NCBI RefSeq assembly: GCF_946477055.1
Contig: NZ_CAMKXG010000115.1
Coordinates: forward strand, 1-10,590
DNA from: Lonsdalea britannica
Lineage (GTDB): Bacteria; Pseudomonadota; Gammaproteobacteria; Enterobacterales; Enterobacteriaceae
Direction of reading: 5' to 3'
Length of the DNA stretch: 10,590 nt
This document shows, piece after piece, positions 1 to 10,358 of the stretch (position 1 is its first letter; the number at the start of each line of letters is the position of its first letter). Both the position numbers and the translations under genes were made by a program. The notes beneath the pieces are model-generated. The model searched no databases, had not been told where the DNA came from, and saw nothing but the letters and a program-made list of their open reading frames with translations.

Positions 1-94
1 TGCTTGGATCAATGGTTCAGTTCACGTCGTCTTTGAACGGGGCGTTTCCCGGTTGTTACGTTGCGGCTGATAACATGATGGAGAGACTAAAGAT

Positions 95-988
95 CTAAGA
101 CGCATATTTTTCGCTGAATGCTTGCCACTGCTGTTTGTACACATCCAACTGCTTCATAGCTGCATTGATGGACGTTTGCGCAGCGTTGCCTGGGTTAGGC
201 GTCGCAAGAATCAAATCAGCAAATGTGCTGAATACTGAGTCCATGTCATTGCCGGATTTCATCGCCTCCATCATCCCGGCTAGCTCCACCTGCGGCCGCG
301 CAGTACCGCTTTTTACCTGCTCAAGATAGTCACGTGCACCGGCCTGTATCTTGTCAGTCCCGTAACGGGTAGCGATATCTAACATATCCTGAGCACTTTG
401 CAGCGTTTGCTGTTCACGGGCGGCAACTTTGCCGCTGATCACCCCATCAACGATGTCGTTTGCCTGTGTCTGGTTATCCGCTGACACATATTTATCGATG
501 AGTTTATGGAGCTTGGCCTGCGTTAAGGTCAGCGCCATCGCTTCCGAGGTGTCCGAATTATCGTACTGATTACGTCCTACCTGACCATCAGCCAGCACAT
601 CGTGCAGTGCGTTGGCAAAGTCATCCATCGCGGACTGCGTATTATCAGCTGTCATTTTTAGGATCGGGATGAAGGTGCCGGCATCCCAGCTGGTATTGGG
701 ATCATTGAATAGCTCGTATCCGAGGTTCACGGACGGCCCCTGATTGGAGAACTTACTGGCCAACAATTCCGCGTAATTTGTATTCTGTTGCTCCGAGGTG
801 ACGGGTTCAGCCACGGCTTGTACCAGCCGCTCTCTCGCCTCGTTGGATATCACCACCTCGCTGGCGGGTAACGCTTTTCCGGTAATGGTTTCAGTAGCGA
901 CACTTGTTGATGTTGATGTTGATGTTGATGCGCTGTTGGCAAAATATGCTTTTGCCTCGCCCTCTATAACCCCAGTGATTGAACCCAT
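95..988 (-). CDS. Uncharacterised cysteine-free helical protein with N-terminal Ser/Thr repeat
   Basis: I do not recognise this 297-residue protein. The ATG at 988 is chosen because AGAGGG lies just upstream; a TTG at 1051 in the same frame would add 21 residues but has no clear ribosome binding site. Residues 19-29 are an alternating Ser/Thr tract encoded by four perfect hexamer copies. A short segment, VVISNEARERL, follows. From about residue 70 the chain looks mainly alpha-helical, rich in Ala, Gln, Asp and Thr. I see no cysteine, no signal peptide and no hydrophobic membrane span, so it is soluble as far as can be seen. It stands alone, transcribed leftward, with codon use and base composition more AT-rich than the ast operon. 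Lack of Cys and a Ser/Thr-rich N-terminus are compatible with a secreted (for example type III) substrate, but that is only a weak hint. The reading frame itself is secure. Confidence 0.75.
   Translation of the reverse strand: MGSITGVIEGEAKAYFANSASTSTSTSTSVATETITGKALPASEVVISNEARERLVQAVAEPVTSEQQNTNYAELLASKFSNQGPSVNLGYELFNDPNTSWDAGTFIPILKMTADNTQSAMDDFANALHDVLADGQVGRNQYDNSDTSEAMALTLTQAKLHKLIDKYVSADNQTQANDIVDGVISGKVAAREQQTLQSAQDMLDIATRYGTDKIQAGARDYLEQVKSGTARPQVELAGMMEAMKSGNDMDSVFSTFADLILATPNPGNAAQTSINAAMKQLDVYKQQWQAFSEKYAS
905..930. repeat. Hexanucleotide tandem repeat, about 4.3 copies, in frame
   Basis: On the + strand GTTGAT repeats four times perfectly from 906 to 929, with one extra matching base at each edge. 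Because the unit is six bases, gain or loss of a copy changes the leftward gene's protein by one Ser-Thr pair without a frameshift. This makes it a length-variable linker rather than an on/off phase switch. Confidence 0.85.
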
Positions 989-1173
989 AATGCCCTCTAC
1001 GGTTTTTTTAATTGAATAATTAATCGGCAGAATGTAATGAGCCTTTACCAAAAAATTAACCGCTAAGGGCCAGGCATGACCTACGACAGATTCGGTGTAT
1101 TTCTCTCAAGATAGAAAAGAGAATTAAGGCGGGGTAGGTAGGTGAACGGTTCATATCCACTCGCCGATTACCG

Positions 1174-1198
1174 AAAAAGTCCCACTTTCAGTGGTTTT
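1174..1198. terminator. Candidate bidirectional intrinsic terminator
   Basis: CCACT (1182-1186) and AGTGG (1190-1194) form a short perfect hairpin with a three-base TTC loop. It is flanked by five A residues on the left (1174-1178) and four T residues on the right (1195-1198), so either strand gives a hairpin followed by a U-run. It lies about 95 bp past the stop of the leftward MerR gene, which it could terminate before the next leftward gene. The stem is short, so strength is doubtful. The remainder of the 303-bp gap between 988 and 1292 shows no convincing gene. Confidence 0.4.
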
Positions 1199-1291
1199 CT
1201 ACCCGTGTTGGCTTTATCGAGGACATCAATGACGCTGACTCTTGCCCACCATGAGGATGGCAGGCAAGCCGGGATTAAGCCAGAGAAGACA

Positions 1292-1693
1292 CTATCGGAT
1301 GAGCCGCAGCCCTCTCGCAACGACATTTTTGAACTCACTACAGTGGGTATGCTCCTGTTCTGTACACCGGGCAACATGCTTTAACCCCTGACTTAACCGC
1401 CGCAACCGGCGAACAGTGGCGTCAATTTCCTTGGCGCGATGGTATAGGCGCTCACGATCGATAACTGTTCGACCTTCCGTATTGAGCATGATTGCCATTT
1501 CATCCAGGGTCAATCCGGCAGCTTGTCCTAGTGCGATCAACTGTAGTTTATTCAGCACGTTATCGTGATACTGCCTTCTCAGGCCGTTACGGCCGATAGG
1601 TTTGATTAATCCTTTCTTCTCGTAAAACCGCAATGTTGAAGGTGGAACGCCGGAAAGATCGGCAACTTCTCTTATATCCAGTTCATCTCTCAT
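1292..1693 (-). CDS. MerR-family transcriptional regulator with C-terminal Cys/His motif
   Basis: A 133-residue MerR-type activator. Residues 5-40 form the winged helix-turn-helix (LDIREVADLSGVPPSTLRFY, then EKKGLI), followed by the second DNA-binding helix pair to about residue 75 and a dimerisation coiled coil at about 81-108. The effector end carries C110, H115, H117 and C118, in the arrangement ARC-x4-H-x-HC. I recall a common proteobacterial group of short MerR proteins with a matching C-terminal pattern (Cys, His, Cys, then a Phe); its inducer is not known to me. The ATG at 1693 is chosen because family members start just before this helix-turn-helix; AGG lies upstream. A TTG at 1747 would add 18 unlikely residues. 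It is divergent to a membrane-protein gene and the shared region has a MerR-type operator, so it probably controls that gene and itself. Metal, redox or electrophile sensing are possible; none is shown. Confidence 0.9.
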   Translation of the reverse strand: MRDELDIREVADLSGVPPSTLRFYEKKGLIKPIGRNGLRRQYHDNVLNKLQLIALGQAAGLTLDEMAIMLNTEGRTVIDRERLYHRAKEIDATVRRLRRLSQGLKHVARCTEQEHTHCSEFKNVVARGLRLIR

Positions 1694-1723
1694 TGACTTA
1701 AACCTGACTTTAAGTTGCACACT
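1693..1723 (+). promoter_or_regulatory. MerR-type promoter and operator of the DUF2938 gene
   Basis: A TTGACT -35 element (1693-1698) is followed by a 19-bp spacer and a weak -10, CACACT (1718-1723). Inside the spacer lies a perfect inverted repeat, ACTTAAA (1696-1702) and TTTAAGT (1709-1715), with six bases between the arms. A long spacer with a dyad starting at the edge of the -35 is the hallmark of MerR-activated promoters such as soxS and mer. The dyad also abuts the regulator's own start codon on the other strand, so bound regulator would probably repress its own gene. A start point near 1730 would leave about 35 nt before the membrane gene. Confidence 0.55.
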
Positions 1724-1764
1724 CTTGACTAGCTTAACACTCCCCAAAAATGAGGACGCAGGAA

Positions 1765-2250
1765 ATGGATAGAGTTATTGCTGTTCAAACCGTCATGACC
1801 GGTATTGGCGCAACGTTGGTCATGGATTTATGGTCACTATTCCAGAAGCACATCATTGGCGTGCCATCTTTAAATTATGCACTGGTGGGACGCTGGGTGT
1901 TATGGATGCCCAGAGGCAAGTTCTGGCATAACACGATCGTTTCAACGGCCTCTGTGCGTAGAGAACGTTTGGCGGGGTGGGGACTTCATTATTTGACCGG
2001 GATTCTTTTTGCCTTTATACCGCTTTTGCTCAAGGGGCCGATCTGGTCCTATGAACCCTCTTTCAGCACGGCGCTACTGACTGGCCTGTTCACTTTAGTT
2101 GCACCGTTCATGATGTTGCAGCCCGCACTCGGTTTTGGCATAGCGGCGTCCCGCACGCCCCACCCATGGCAGGCTCGGCTGTTAAGTGTGCTCACACACC
2201 TGGCATATGGCGTCGGGCTTTATATGGCGGCCCTCGTTATTAAATCTTGA
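1765..2250 (+). CDS. DUF2938-type four-helix inner-membrane protein
   Basis: A 161-residue hydrophobic protein that I assign to the DUF2938 family by its overall pattern; the function is unknown. Membrane segments are visible at about residues 4-26, 70-89, 101-125 and 138-158. Polar residues that could be functional include the WGLHY segment with H75, the LQPALGFGIAASRTP region (118-132) and H145 in the last helix. The ATG at 1765 is chosen because GAGG at 1752-1755 is at a good distance; an in-frame ATG at 1750 has no ribosome binding site and adds only five residues. It is divergent from the MerR gene, with a MerR-style operator placed to activate it, so it is probably the main target of that regulator. 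There is no export signal apart from the first helix. A role in detoxification or envelope response is only a guess. Confidence 0.8.
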   Translation: MDRVIAVQTVMTGIGATLVMDLWSLFQKHIIGVPSLNYALVGRWVLWMPRGKFWHNTIVSTASVRRERLAGWGLHYLTGILFAFIPLLLKGPIWSYEPSFSTALLTGLFTLVAPFMMLQPALGFGIAASRTPHPWQARLLSVLTHLAYGVGLYMAALVIKS

Positions 2251-2508
2251 GGGACACGCCAAAATCATTCAACAGAGACTCCGTGGTCCTCAATGAACAA
2301 CACTCACTCCCTTTTCTACTTCATACCGGACCTAGCCTGCTAACCAGTCAGCCCATAAAGTCTGAGTCTCTCAGGGACGTGGGTTTTTCATATCCGCAGG
2401 GAGACTGGCGTGAAGCGCTCGACGAGTTAAAATAAATGTAAAATTTACGATCGATTGGGAAAAACATCGGTTAAGGTGTGGGTAAATCACCGTCAAAAGG
2501 ATGTCGTC

Positions 2509-3063
2509 ATGCAGAACCAAGGGCGTTTTTCGAATGTGCAAATTGCATTGCACTGGGCCGTCTTTCTTCTTCTTATCGTTACCTATGCCACCGTTGAGCT
2601 GCGGGGACTGGCACCGAGAGGGACGTTGACGCGTCAACTGGTGATGGCGACGCATTTCAGCTGTGGCGTCACCGTGCTGGCGCTGATGGTGGCGCGCATT
2701 TACTTTCGTATCAAATACGCCTCTCCGCCGATCGTTCCGCCCGCTCCGAAGTGGCAGACTTTTCTGGCGACCCTGACCCACATTCTGATTTACGCGCTGT
2801 TCGTCGCACTGCCGGTGCTGGCCGTTAGCTCTCGTTATTTGCGTGGACAGGACTGGGCGCTGTTCGGCATTGGTATGCCGGTCGCCGCTACGCCTAACCC
2901 GGATCTGGCTGTGTCGCTGATTCAGCTGCACGAGACGCTGGCGCCTCTCGGCTACTGGCTGATCGGGCTGCACGCGGCGGCGGCGCTGTTCCACTACTAC
3001 TTCATGCGCGACAACACGATGCTGCGCATGATGCCCTCGAAAAAAGATCGCCCCTCCGCCTAA
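2509..3063 (+). CDS. cybB: Cytochrome b561, membrane di-heme protein
   Basis: A 184-residue integral membrane b-type cytochrome, close to E. coli CybB along its length (176 residues there). Four helices are visible, at about 13-31, 46-66, 88-108 and 145-165. The likely heme-ligating histidines are H15, H49, H141 and H155, at the family's conserved positions (LHW, THFSCG, LHETL, GLHAAAA). The C-terminal motif DNTLLRMMP of E. coli is kept as DNTMLRMMP. The protein is thought to pass electrons between the quinone pool and acceptors; E. coli CybB has been described as a superoxide:quinone oxidoreductase. The ATG at 2509 has AAGGA seven bases upstream and matches the family start; extending to 2455 adds 18 unrelated residues. 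It has its own upstream gap of 258 bp and is separated from cbpA by a large inverted repeat, so it is probably a single-gene unit. Confidence 0.93.
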   Translation: MQNQGRFSNVQIALHWAVFLLLIVTYATVELRGLAPRGTLTRQLVMATHFSCGVTVLALMVARIYFRIKYASPPIVPPAPKWQTFLATLTHILIYALFVALPVLAVSSRYLRGQDWALFGIGMPVAATPNPDLAVSLIQLHETLAPLGYWLIGLHAAAALFHYYFMRDNTMLRMMPSKKDRPSA

Positions 3064-3073
3064 TTGCCTCTCT

Positions 3074-3118
3074 GGCGGCTGATTAACAAACGCAATGAAA
3101 ACCGTTTATTCAGCCGCC
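3074..3118. repeat. Long inverted repeat between cybB and cbpA
   Basis: GGCGGCTGA (3074-3082) is exactly complementary to TCAGCCGCC (3110-3118). Inside it, AAACG (3088-3092) pairs with CGTTT (3103-3107), leaving a ten-base apical loop. In RNA this folds into a long two-part hairpin 10 nt after the cybB stop. There is no T-run after it on either strand, so it is not a classic intrinsic terminator. It may protect the cybB mRNA 3' end or act as a Rho-assisted stop. Confidence 0.65.
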
Positions 3119-3166
3119 GTTAGGACTATCCTCTATTTATGCATGGCAAAATGAGGATGTGGGCGG

Positions 3167-4108
3167 ATGGAATTCAAAGATTATTATGCCTTGCTGGGGG
3201 TTGAGCCCTCAGCCGATATCAAGGCCATAAAAGCGGCGTACCGGAAACTGGCGCGGAAGTATCATCCCGACGTCAGCACCGAGCCGGATGCGGCGGAAAA
3301 GTTCAAGAGCGTAGCGGAAGCCTACGAAGTCCTTAAAGACAGCGAACGCCGCGCGGAATACGATCAAATCAGACTGCACCGTAACGATCCCCACTTCAAC
3401 GACTCGCACTTTTCTCAATCTCGCTCCGCAGGTGCAGGCGGCCAGGAATGGCACAACAGCGGCGACTTCTCTGACTTTTTTGAATCCGTTTTCGGTCATC
3501 AGGCGCAGCCGCGTTCAGCCGGTCGTTCATCTCATGGCCAACGCGGGCAGGATGTCGAAATGGAGCTGCCGTTATTCCTGGAAGAAACGCTGAAAGAGCA
3601 AAGCCGCACCATCTCCTATCAGCTGCCGGTTCACGACCCGTTTGGTCGTGTGGTGGATGAAGTCACGAAAAAATTGAACGTGAAAATTCCGGCGGGCGTG
3701 GGCGACGGTGAGCGTATTCGCCTCAAACATCAGGGTGTTGCGGGGATTAACGGCGGGGCGAACGGCGATCTCTACCTGATTATTCGGCTGGCGCCGCATC
3801 CGCTGTTCGATATCGACGGCCAAAATCTGCAAATTGTCGTACCGCTGGCGCCCTGGGAAGCGGCGTTGGGCGCCAACATCGAAATGCCGACGCTCTCGGG
3901 GCGCATTACCCTGACCGTCCCGGCGGGCAGTCAGACCGGCCAGCGCCTGCGTATCAAAGGGAAAGGTCTGGTCAGCAAAAAAGGCGCGGGCGACCTTTAT
4001 GCCGTGCTGAAAGTTGTGATGCCGCCAAAACCGGATGAATCTACAGCGGCGATTTGGACCTCGTTGGCTGAGAAGGCGGCCTTTAATCCTCGGACAGTAT
4101 GGGAGTAA
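3167..4108 (+). CDS. cbpA: Curved DNA-binding protein CbpA, DnaJ-like co-chaperone
   Basis: A 313-residue class II-like J-protein, close to E. coli CbpA (306 residues). The J-domain covers residues 4-70 with the HPD motif at 33-35, which stimulates the DnaK ATPase. A Gly/Ser/His/Phe-rich linker follows (about 73-125), then two beta-barrel substrate-binding domains (about 130-210 and 215-285). There is no cysteine zinc finger, which separates it from DnaJ. Conserved signatures include [32 protein letters not shown] and [19 protein letters not shown]. In E. coli the protein also binds curved DNA and the nucleoid in stationary phase, under RpoS control; this is family knowledge. GAGG at 3153-3156 lies ten bases before the ATG. 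The stop is four bases before the cbpM start, so the two genes are co-transcribed and probably translationally coupled. Confidence 0.97.
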   Translation: MEFKDYYALLGVEPSADIKAIKAAYRKLARKYHPDVSTEPDAAEKFKSVAEAYEVLKDSERRAEYDQIRLHRNDPHFNDSHFSQSRSAGAGGQEWHNSGDFSDFFESVFGHQAQPRSAGRSSHGQRGQDVEMELPLFLEETLKEQSRTISYQLPVHDPFGRVVDEVTKKLNVKIPAGVGDGERIRLKHQGVAGINGGANGDLYLIIRLAPHPLFDIDGQNLQIVVPLAPWEAALGANIEMPTLSGRITLTVPAGSQTGQRLRIKGKGLVSKKGAGDLYAVLKVVMPPKPDESTAAIWTSLAEKAAFNPRTVWE

Positions 4109-4112
4109 TGCT

Positions 4113-4418
4113 ATGGATGATATCGACGTCACCTTTACCGTGATTGAGGTGTGCCAGATCGTCGGGCTCTCCAAAGATGAACTCAGCGAAGTGGTTGCGC
4201 TGGGGGTTATCGCACCTCAGGAGGAGACCCACCTGCAGTGGCGCTTTGATGCCTGTGCAGTGAGCCAGCTACAGCGAGCGCGACGTTTGCGCTACGAGCT
4301 GGATATTGACTGGCCGGGCATCGCCATGACGCTGACGCTGTTGGATAAAATGGAGCGCCTCAACCAGGAAAATCAGCGGCTGCGGCGACAGCTGGAGCGC
4401 TTCATACCGAGCCATTAA
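4113..4418 (+). CDS. cbpM: CbpA modulator CbpM
   Basis: A 101-residue protein, the same length as E. coli CbpM and clearly homologous: VTFT at the start, then LGV, then LDWPGIA represented as IDWPGIAMTLTLLD. Its N-terminal part resembles a MerR-like helix-turn-helix fold, and the C-terminal 25 residues (LNQENQRLRRQLERF) form a coiled coil with heptad leucines. The family binds the J-domain of CbpA and blocks both its DnaK co-chaperone activity and DNA binding, without affecting DnaJ. The ATG at 4113 is preceded by GGGAG at 4101-4105, which overlaps the end of cbpA. A longer in-frame reading from 4035 would overlap cbpA by 74 bases and is not credible. The tight coupling fits a need for fixed stoichiometry of inhibitor and target. 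Confidence 0.96.
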   Translation: MDDIDVTFTVIEVCQIVGLSKDELSEVVALGVIAPQEETHLQWRFDACAVSQLQRARRLRYELDIDWPGIAMTLTLLDKMERLNQENQRLRRQLERFIPSH

Positions 4419-4429
4419 TGCTTGTAATT

Positions 4430-4595
4430 CAGGCTGCGCGTCTCGTGTCAGAACGCGCGGCCGCATGCCTGACTTGCCCCCATCGTAGTCCCTCTTTCCA
4501 TCCAGTCCATTCCTGCCGCTTTCATCCTGACGCTGGAGAGAGCCGGTCGACCTTTCGCTCTCAATCTCTATCTCTCTTTTTGTCTTTATCGCACA
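4430..4595 (+). terminator. Candidate Rho-dependent termination region after cbpM
   Basis: Just after the cbpM stop, GCGCGT (4436-4441) pairs with ACGCGC (4453-4458), flanked by CAGGC and GCCTG (4430-4434, 4467-4471), with no U-run. From about 4470 to 4590 the + strand becomes rich in C and T and poor in G, including a run of CT dinucleotides around 4555-4590. A C-rich, G-poor, unstructured transcript is what Rho loads on. Open frames here have low-complexity translations and no ribosome binding site, so I see no gene. Confidence 0.35.
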
Positions 4596-4630
4596 AAGGC
4601 GGTGAGTCCGATCTCACTATAGGGATTTTG

Positions 4631-4711
4631 CGCCTCAAATTGGTGCAATTAGTGACCTATTATGGTGCACCTCGCCTTGGGCGATCGGTTTTTTTGCTCA
4701 CTGTTAGTGCA
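4631..4711 (+). promoter_or_regulatory. Cluster of three NtrC (GlnG)-like enhancer sites
   Basis: The recalled NtrC pattern is a 17-mer, TGCACCA-N3-TGGTGCA. Three matches lie here. At 4631-4647 and 4653-4669 the right arm is perfect (TGGTGCA) and the left arm matches 4 of 7. At 4695-4711 the right arm is TAGTGCA (6 of 7) and the left TGCTCAC (4 of 7). Their centres (4639, 4661, 4703) are 22 and 42 bp apart, close to two and four helical turns, so the sites face the same side of the DNA. They sit about 230-295 bp before the predicted start point of the sigma-54 promoter, a normal distance for an enhancer. Confidence 0.6.
4672..4695 (+). terminator. Weak intrinsic terminator candidate
   Basis: TCGCC (4672-4676) pairs with GGCGA (4680-4684) around a TTG loop; seven T residues follow at 4689-4695 after a four-base gap. 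The stem is short and the gap weakens the case. If real, it would end transcripts coming from cbpM before the astC promoter. It lies between the second and third NtrC-like sites. Confidence 0.3.
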
Positions 4712-4813
4712 GAGAGGCCGAGATAATTTGGCGTCAAATTAAAAAAATTTCTTTTCCCTTTTTTTGAATAAAATTTCTGCCAAAGGGGAGTTTTACAAAG
4801 AATTCTTTTTTAC

Positions 4814-4852
4814 TTTAGGTTTGAATTCAAGATGAGTGCATAATTATGCATT
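4814..4852 (+). promoter_or_regulatory. Pair of ARG boxes (ArgR operator)
   Basis: ArgR binds two 18-bp imperfect palindromes, usually 3 bp apart. The box at 4835-4852 has a perfect dyad core, TGCATAATTATGCA. The box at 4814-4831 has a perfect right arm, ATTCA, and a degenerate left arm, and it ends exactly 3 bp before the other. The pair is centred about 100 bp upstream of the predicted start point, between the enhancers and the sigma-54 promoter. In E. coli and Salmonella, ArgR with arginine is known to boost astC transcription; the same role is inferred here. A possible third half-match (TGAAT-AAAA-TTTCT) lies at 4765-4778. Confidence 0.6.
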
Positions 4853-4907
4853 TGTAATCGCTTGTTTTTAGGAAAAAAAATACACTTATTCATCATTTAT
4901 TCATTTC

Positions 4908-4923
4908 TGGCACGATGCCTGCT
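4908..4923 (+). promoter_or_regulatory. Sigma-54 promoter of the astCADBE operon
   Basis: TGGCACG (4908-4914) is followed by CTGCT (4919-4923). The invariant GG (4909-4910) and GC (4921-4922) are separated by exactly ten bases, the strict -24/-12 geometry of RpoN promoters; the only departure from TGGCACG-N4-TTGCT is C for the first T. The start point would be near 4934. Together with the upstream NtrC-like sites it gives nitrogen-limited expression of arginine catabolism. Confidence 0.8.
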
Positions 4924-4933
4924 CTACCTCCTA

Positions 4934-6374
<1,441 letters not shown>

Positions 6375-6406
6375 ATTCGGCGCAAGGAAGAGAACGAGAG
6401 GTTGAT

Positions 6407-8931
<2,525 letters not shown>

Positions 8932-9005
8932 TCGGCCGATCCGCTCCCGGCTCATCATGAGCAGGGGCGGGACCGCACCGCCACTTTCTGTTTTCCGGAG
9001 TCAAC
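8932..9005 (+). other. astD-astB intergenic segment with small hairpin
   Basis: Unlike the other junctions in this operon, astD and astB are separated by 74 bp. GCTCA (8950-8954) pairs with TGAGC (8958-8962) around a TCA loop. No T-run follows, so it should not stop transcription. It may be an RNA-processing or stability element, or simply a spacer. Confidence 0.35.
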
Positions 9006-10346
9006 ATGCGTGGATATGAAATCAATTTCGATGGGTTGGTGGGGCTGACGCACCACTATGCGGGGCTGTCATTCGGCAACGAGGCCTCGACTCTGCATCA
9101 AAATAGCCTCTCTAACCCGAAGCTGGCGGCCAAACAGGGGCTGCTGAAGATGAAAACGCTGTCGGATCTCGGCTATCCGCAGGCGGTATTGCCGCCGCAG
9201 GTACGGCCGCATATCCCGACGTTGCGCCGCGTCGGCTTCAACGGCAGCGACGAAAACGTACTGGCGCAGGCCATGCGCGAGGCGCCGCGTCTGCTGTCCT
9301 CGCTCAGCTCCGCCTCTTCCATGTGGACGGCGAACGCCGCCACGGTATCGCCCTCAGCGGACAGCGCGGATGGCCGCGTACATTTCACCGCCGCTAACCT
9401 GAACAACAAATTCCACCGGGCGATTGAAGCGCCGACCACGTCCGCCATCCTGCGGGCCATTTTTCGCGACGATGCGCACTTCGTGCATCACGACGCGCTG
9501 CCTCAGGTGGCGCTGCTGGGCGACGAAGGCGCGGCTAACCACAACCGCTTGGGCGGCGACTATGCCCGCCGCGGCGTGCAGGTGTTCGTCTATGGGCAGC
9601 ATCACTACGGCACAGAGCCGGGACCGCAGCGCTATCCGGCGCGTCAGACCCGCGAGGCCAGTGAAGCCGTCGCGCGTCTGCATCAGCTTGACCCGCAGTA
9701 CACGGCGTTCGTGCAGCAGAACCCGGCGGTGATCGACAAAGGCGTGTTCCACAACGACGTGATCGCCGTCAGCAACCAGCAGGTGCTGTTCCATCATCAG
9801 CAAGCGTTTCTGCATCAGGCGCAGGCGCTGGACGATATCCGCCGCAAGATGGCGCGTATTGAGCAGGATTTGGTGTCGATCGAAGTGCCCGAAAACCGGG
9901 TGTCGGTGGAAGACGCGGTGGCGACCTACCTGTTCAACAGCCAAATCCTGACCCGTGAAAACGGCCGCATGACGATTGTGGTGCCGGAAGAGTCGCGCAG
10001 CCACAGCGGCGTGTGGGGCTATCTGAGTGAAATGGTGGCCTCCGGCGGCCCCATCGACGACATCAAGGTGTTCGACCTGCGCGAAAGCATGCGTAACGGC
10101 GGCGGTCCGGCGTGTCTGCGCCTGCGCGTGGCGCTGACCGAGGAAGAGCGCCGTGCGGTTAATCCGCAGGTGATGATGACCGATGCCCTGTTTGACACGC
10201 TGAATCAGTGGGTCGACCGTTACTATCGCGATCGGCTGAGCGCGGGCGATCTGGCCGATCCGCAGCTGCTGCGGGAAGGGCGTGAGGCGCTGGACGCGTT
10301 GACGTCAATCCTCGGTCTGGGCGCCGTCTATGAATTCCAACGGTAA
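9006..10346 (+). CDS. astB: N-succinylarginine dihydrolase AstB
   Basis: A 446-residue member of the amidinotransferase/dihydrolase superfamily (447 in E. coli) that hydrolyses N-succinylarginine to N-succinylornithine, two ammonia and CO2, step two and the nitrogen-releasing step. The catalytic triad is visible: E174 in [13 protein letters not shown]249 in [11 protein letters not shown] and C370 in [11 protein letters not shown], matching E174, H248 and C365 of the E. coli enzyme as I recall it. The N-terminus, [20 protein letters not shown], and the region [17 protein letters not shown] are strongly conserved. GGAG at 8997-9000 sits five bases before the ATG. The cytosolic enzyme follows astD after a 74-bp gap and is followed closely by astE. 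The C-terminus ends at VYEFQR, a little shorter than in E. coli. Confidence 0.97.
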   Translation: MRGYEINFDGLVGLTHHYAGLSFGNEASTLHQNSLSNPKLAAKQGLLKMKTLSDLGYPQAVLPPQVRPHIPTLRRVGFNGSDENVLAQAMREAPRLLSSLSSASSMWTANAATVSPSADSADGRVHFTAANLNNKFHRAIEAPTTSAILRAIFRDDAHFVHHDALPQVALLGDEGAANHNRLGGDYARRGVQVFVYGQHHYGTEPGPQRYPARQTREASEAVARLHQLDPQYTAFVQQNPAVIDKGVFHNDVIAVSNQQVLFHHQQAFLHQAQALDDIRRKMARIEQDLVSIEVPENRVSVEDAVATYLFNSQILTRENGRMTIVVPEESRSHSGVWGYLSEMVASGGPIDDIKVFDLRESMRNGGGPACLRLRVALTEEERRAVNPQVMMTDALFDTLNQWVDRYYRDRLSAGDLADPQLLREGREALDALTSILGLGAVYEFQR

Positions 10347-10358
10347 GGGGCGCTGCGT

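Noticed and set aside
905..930. Phase-variation switch by the hexamer repeat
   Set aside because: A six-base unit keeps the frame, so copy changes alter length only and cannot switch the gene off.
1142..1384. 80-codon + strand frame overlapping the end of the MerR gene
   Set aside because: It starts in the candidate terminator region, runs antisense into the MerR coding sequence and resembles no family.
2361..2373. CTGAG-TCT-CTCAG hairpin with nearby T-run after the DUF2938 gene
   Set aside because: The five-base T-run is about nine bases away from the stem, too far for an intrinsic terminator.
2247..2435. 62-codon frame after the DUF2938 gene
   Set aside because: It needs a TTG start overlapping the previous stop, has no ribosome binding site and shows no recognisable family. 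It might be a gene remnant, but I cannot support it.
2371..2994. Long antisense frames opposite cybB, cbpA and the ast genes
   Set aside because: Arg/Gln-rich translations typical of the complementary strand of GC-rich genes; the + strand genes are certain.
4613..4625. CTCACTATAGGGA identical to the initiation half of the phage T7 promoter
   Set aside because: The upstream recognition bases of the T7 promoter do not match without an insertion, and no phage genes are present. Probably coincidence; a 13-base match in an intergenic region is not enough.
4418..4726. 102-codon frame downstream of cbpM
   Set aside because: The translation is low-complexity (Ser/Leu/Phe from a CT-rich tract), runs through the NtrC-like sites and has no ribosome binding site.
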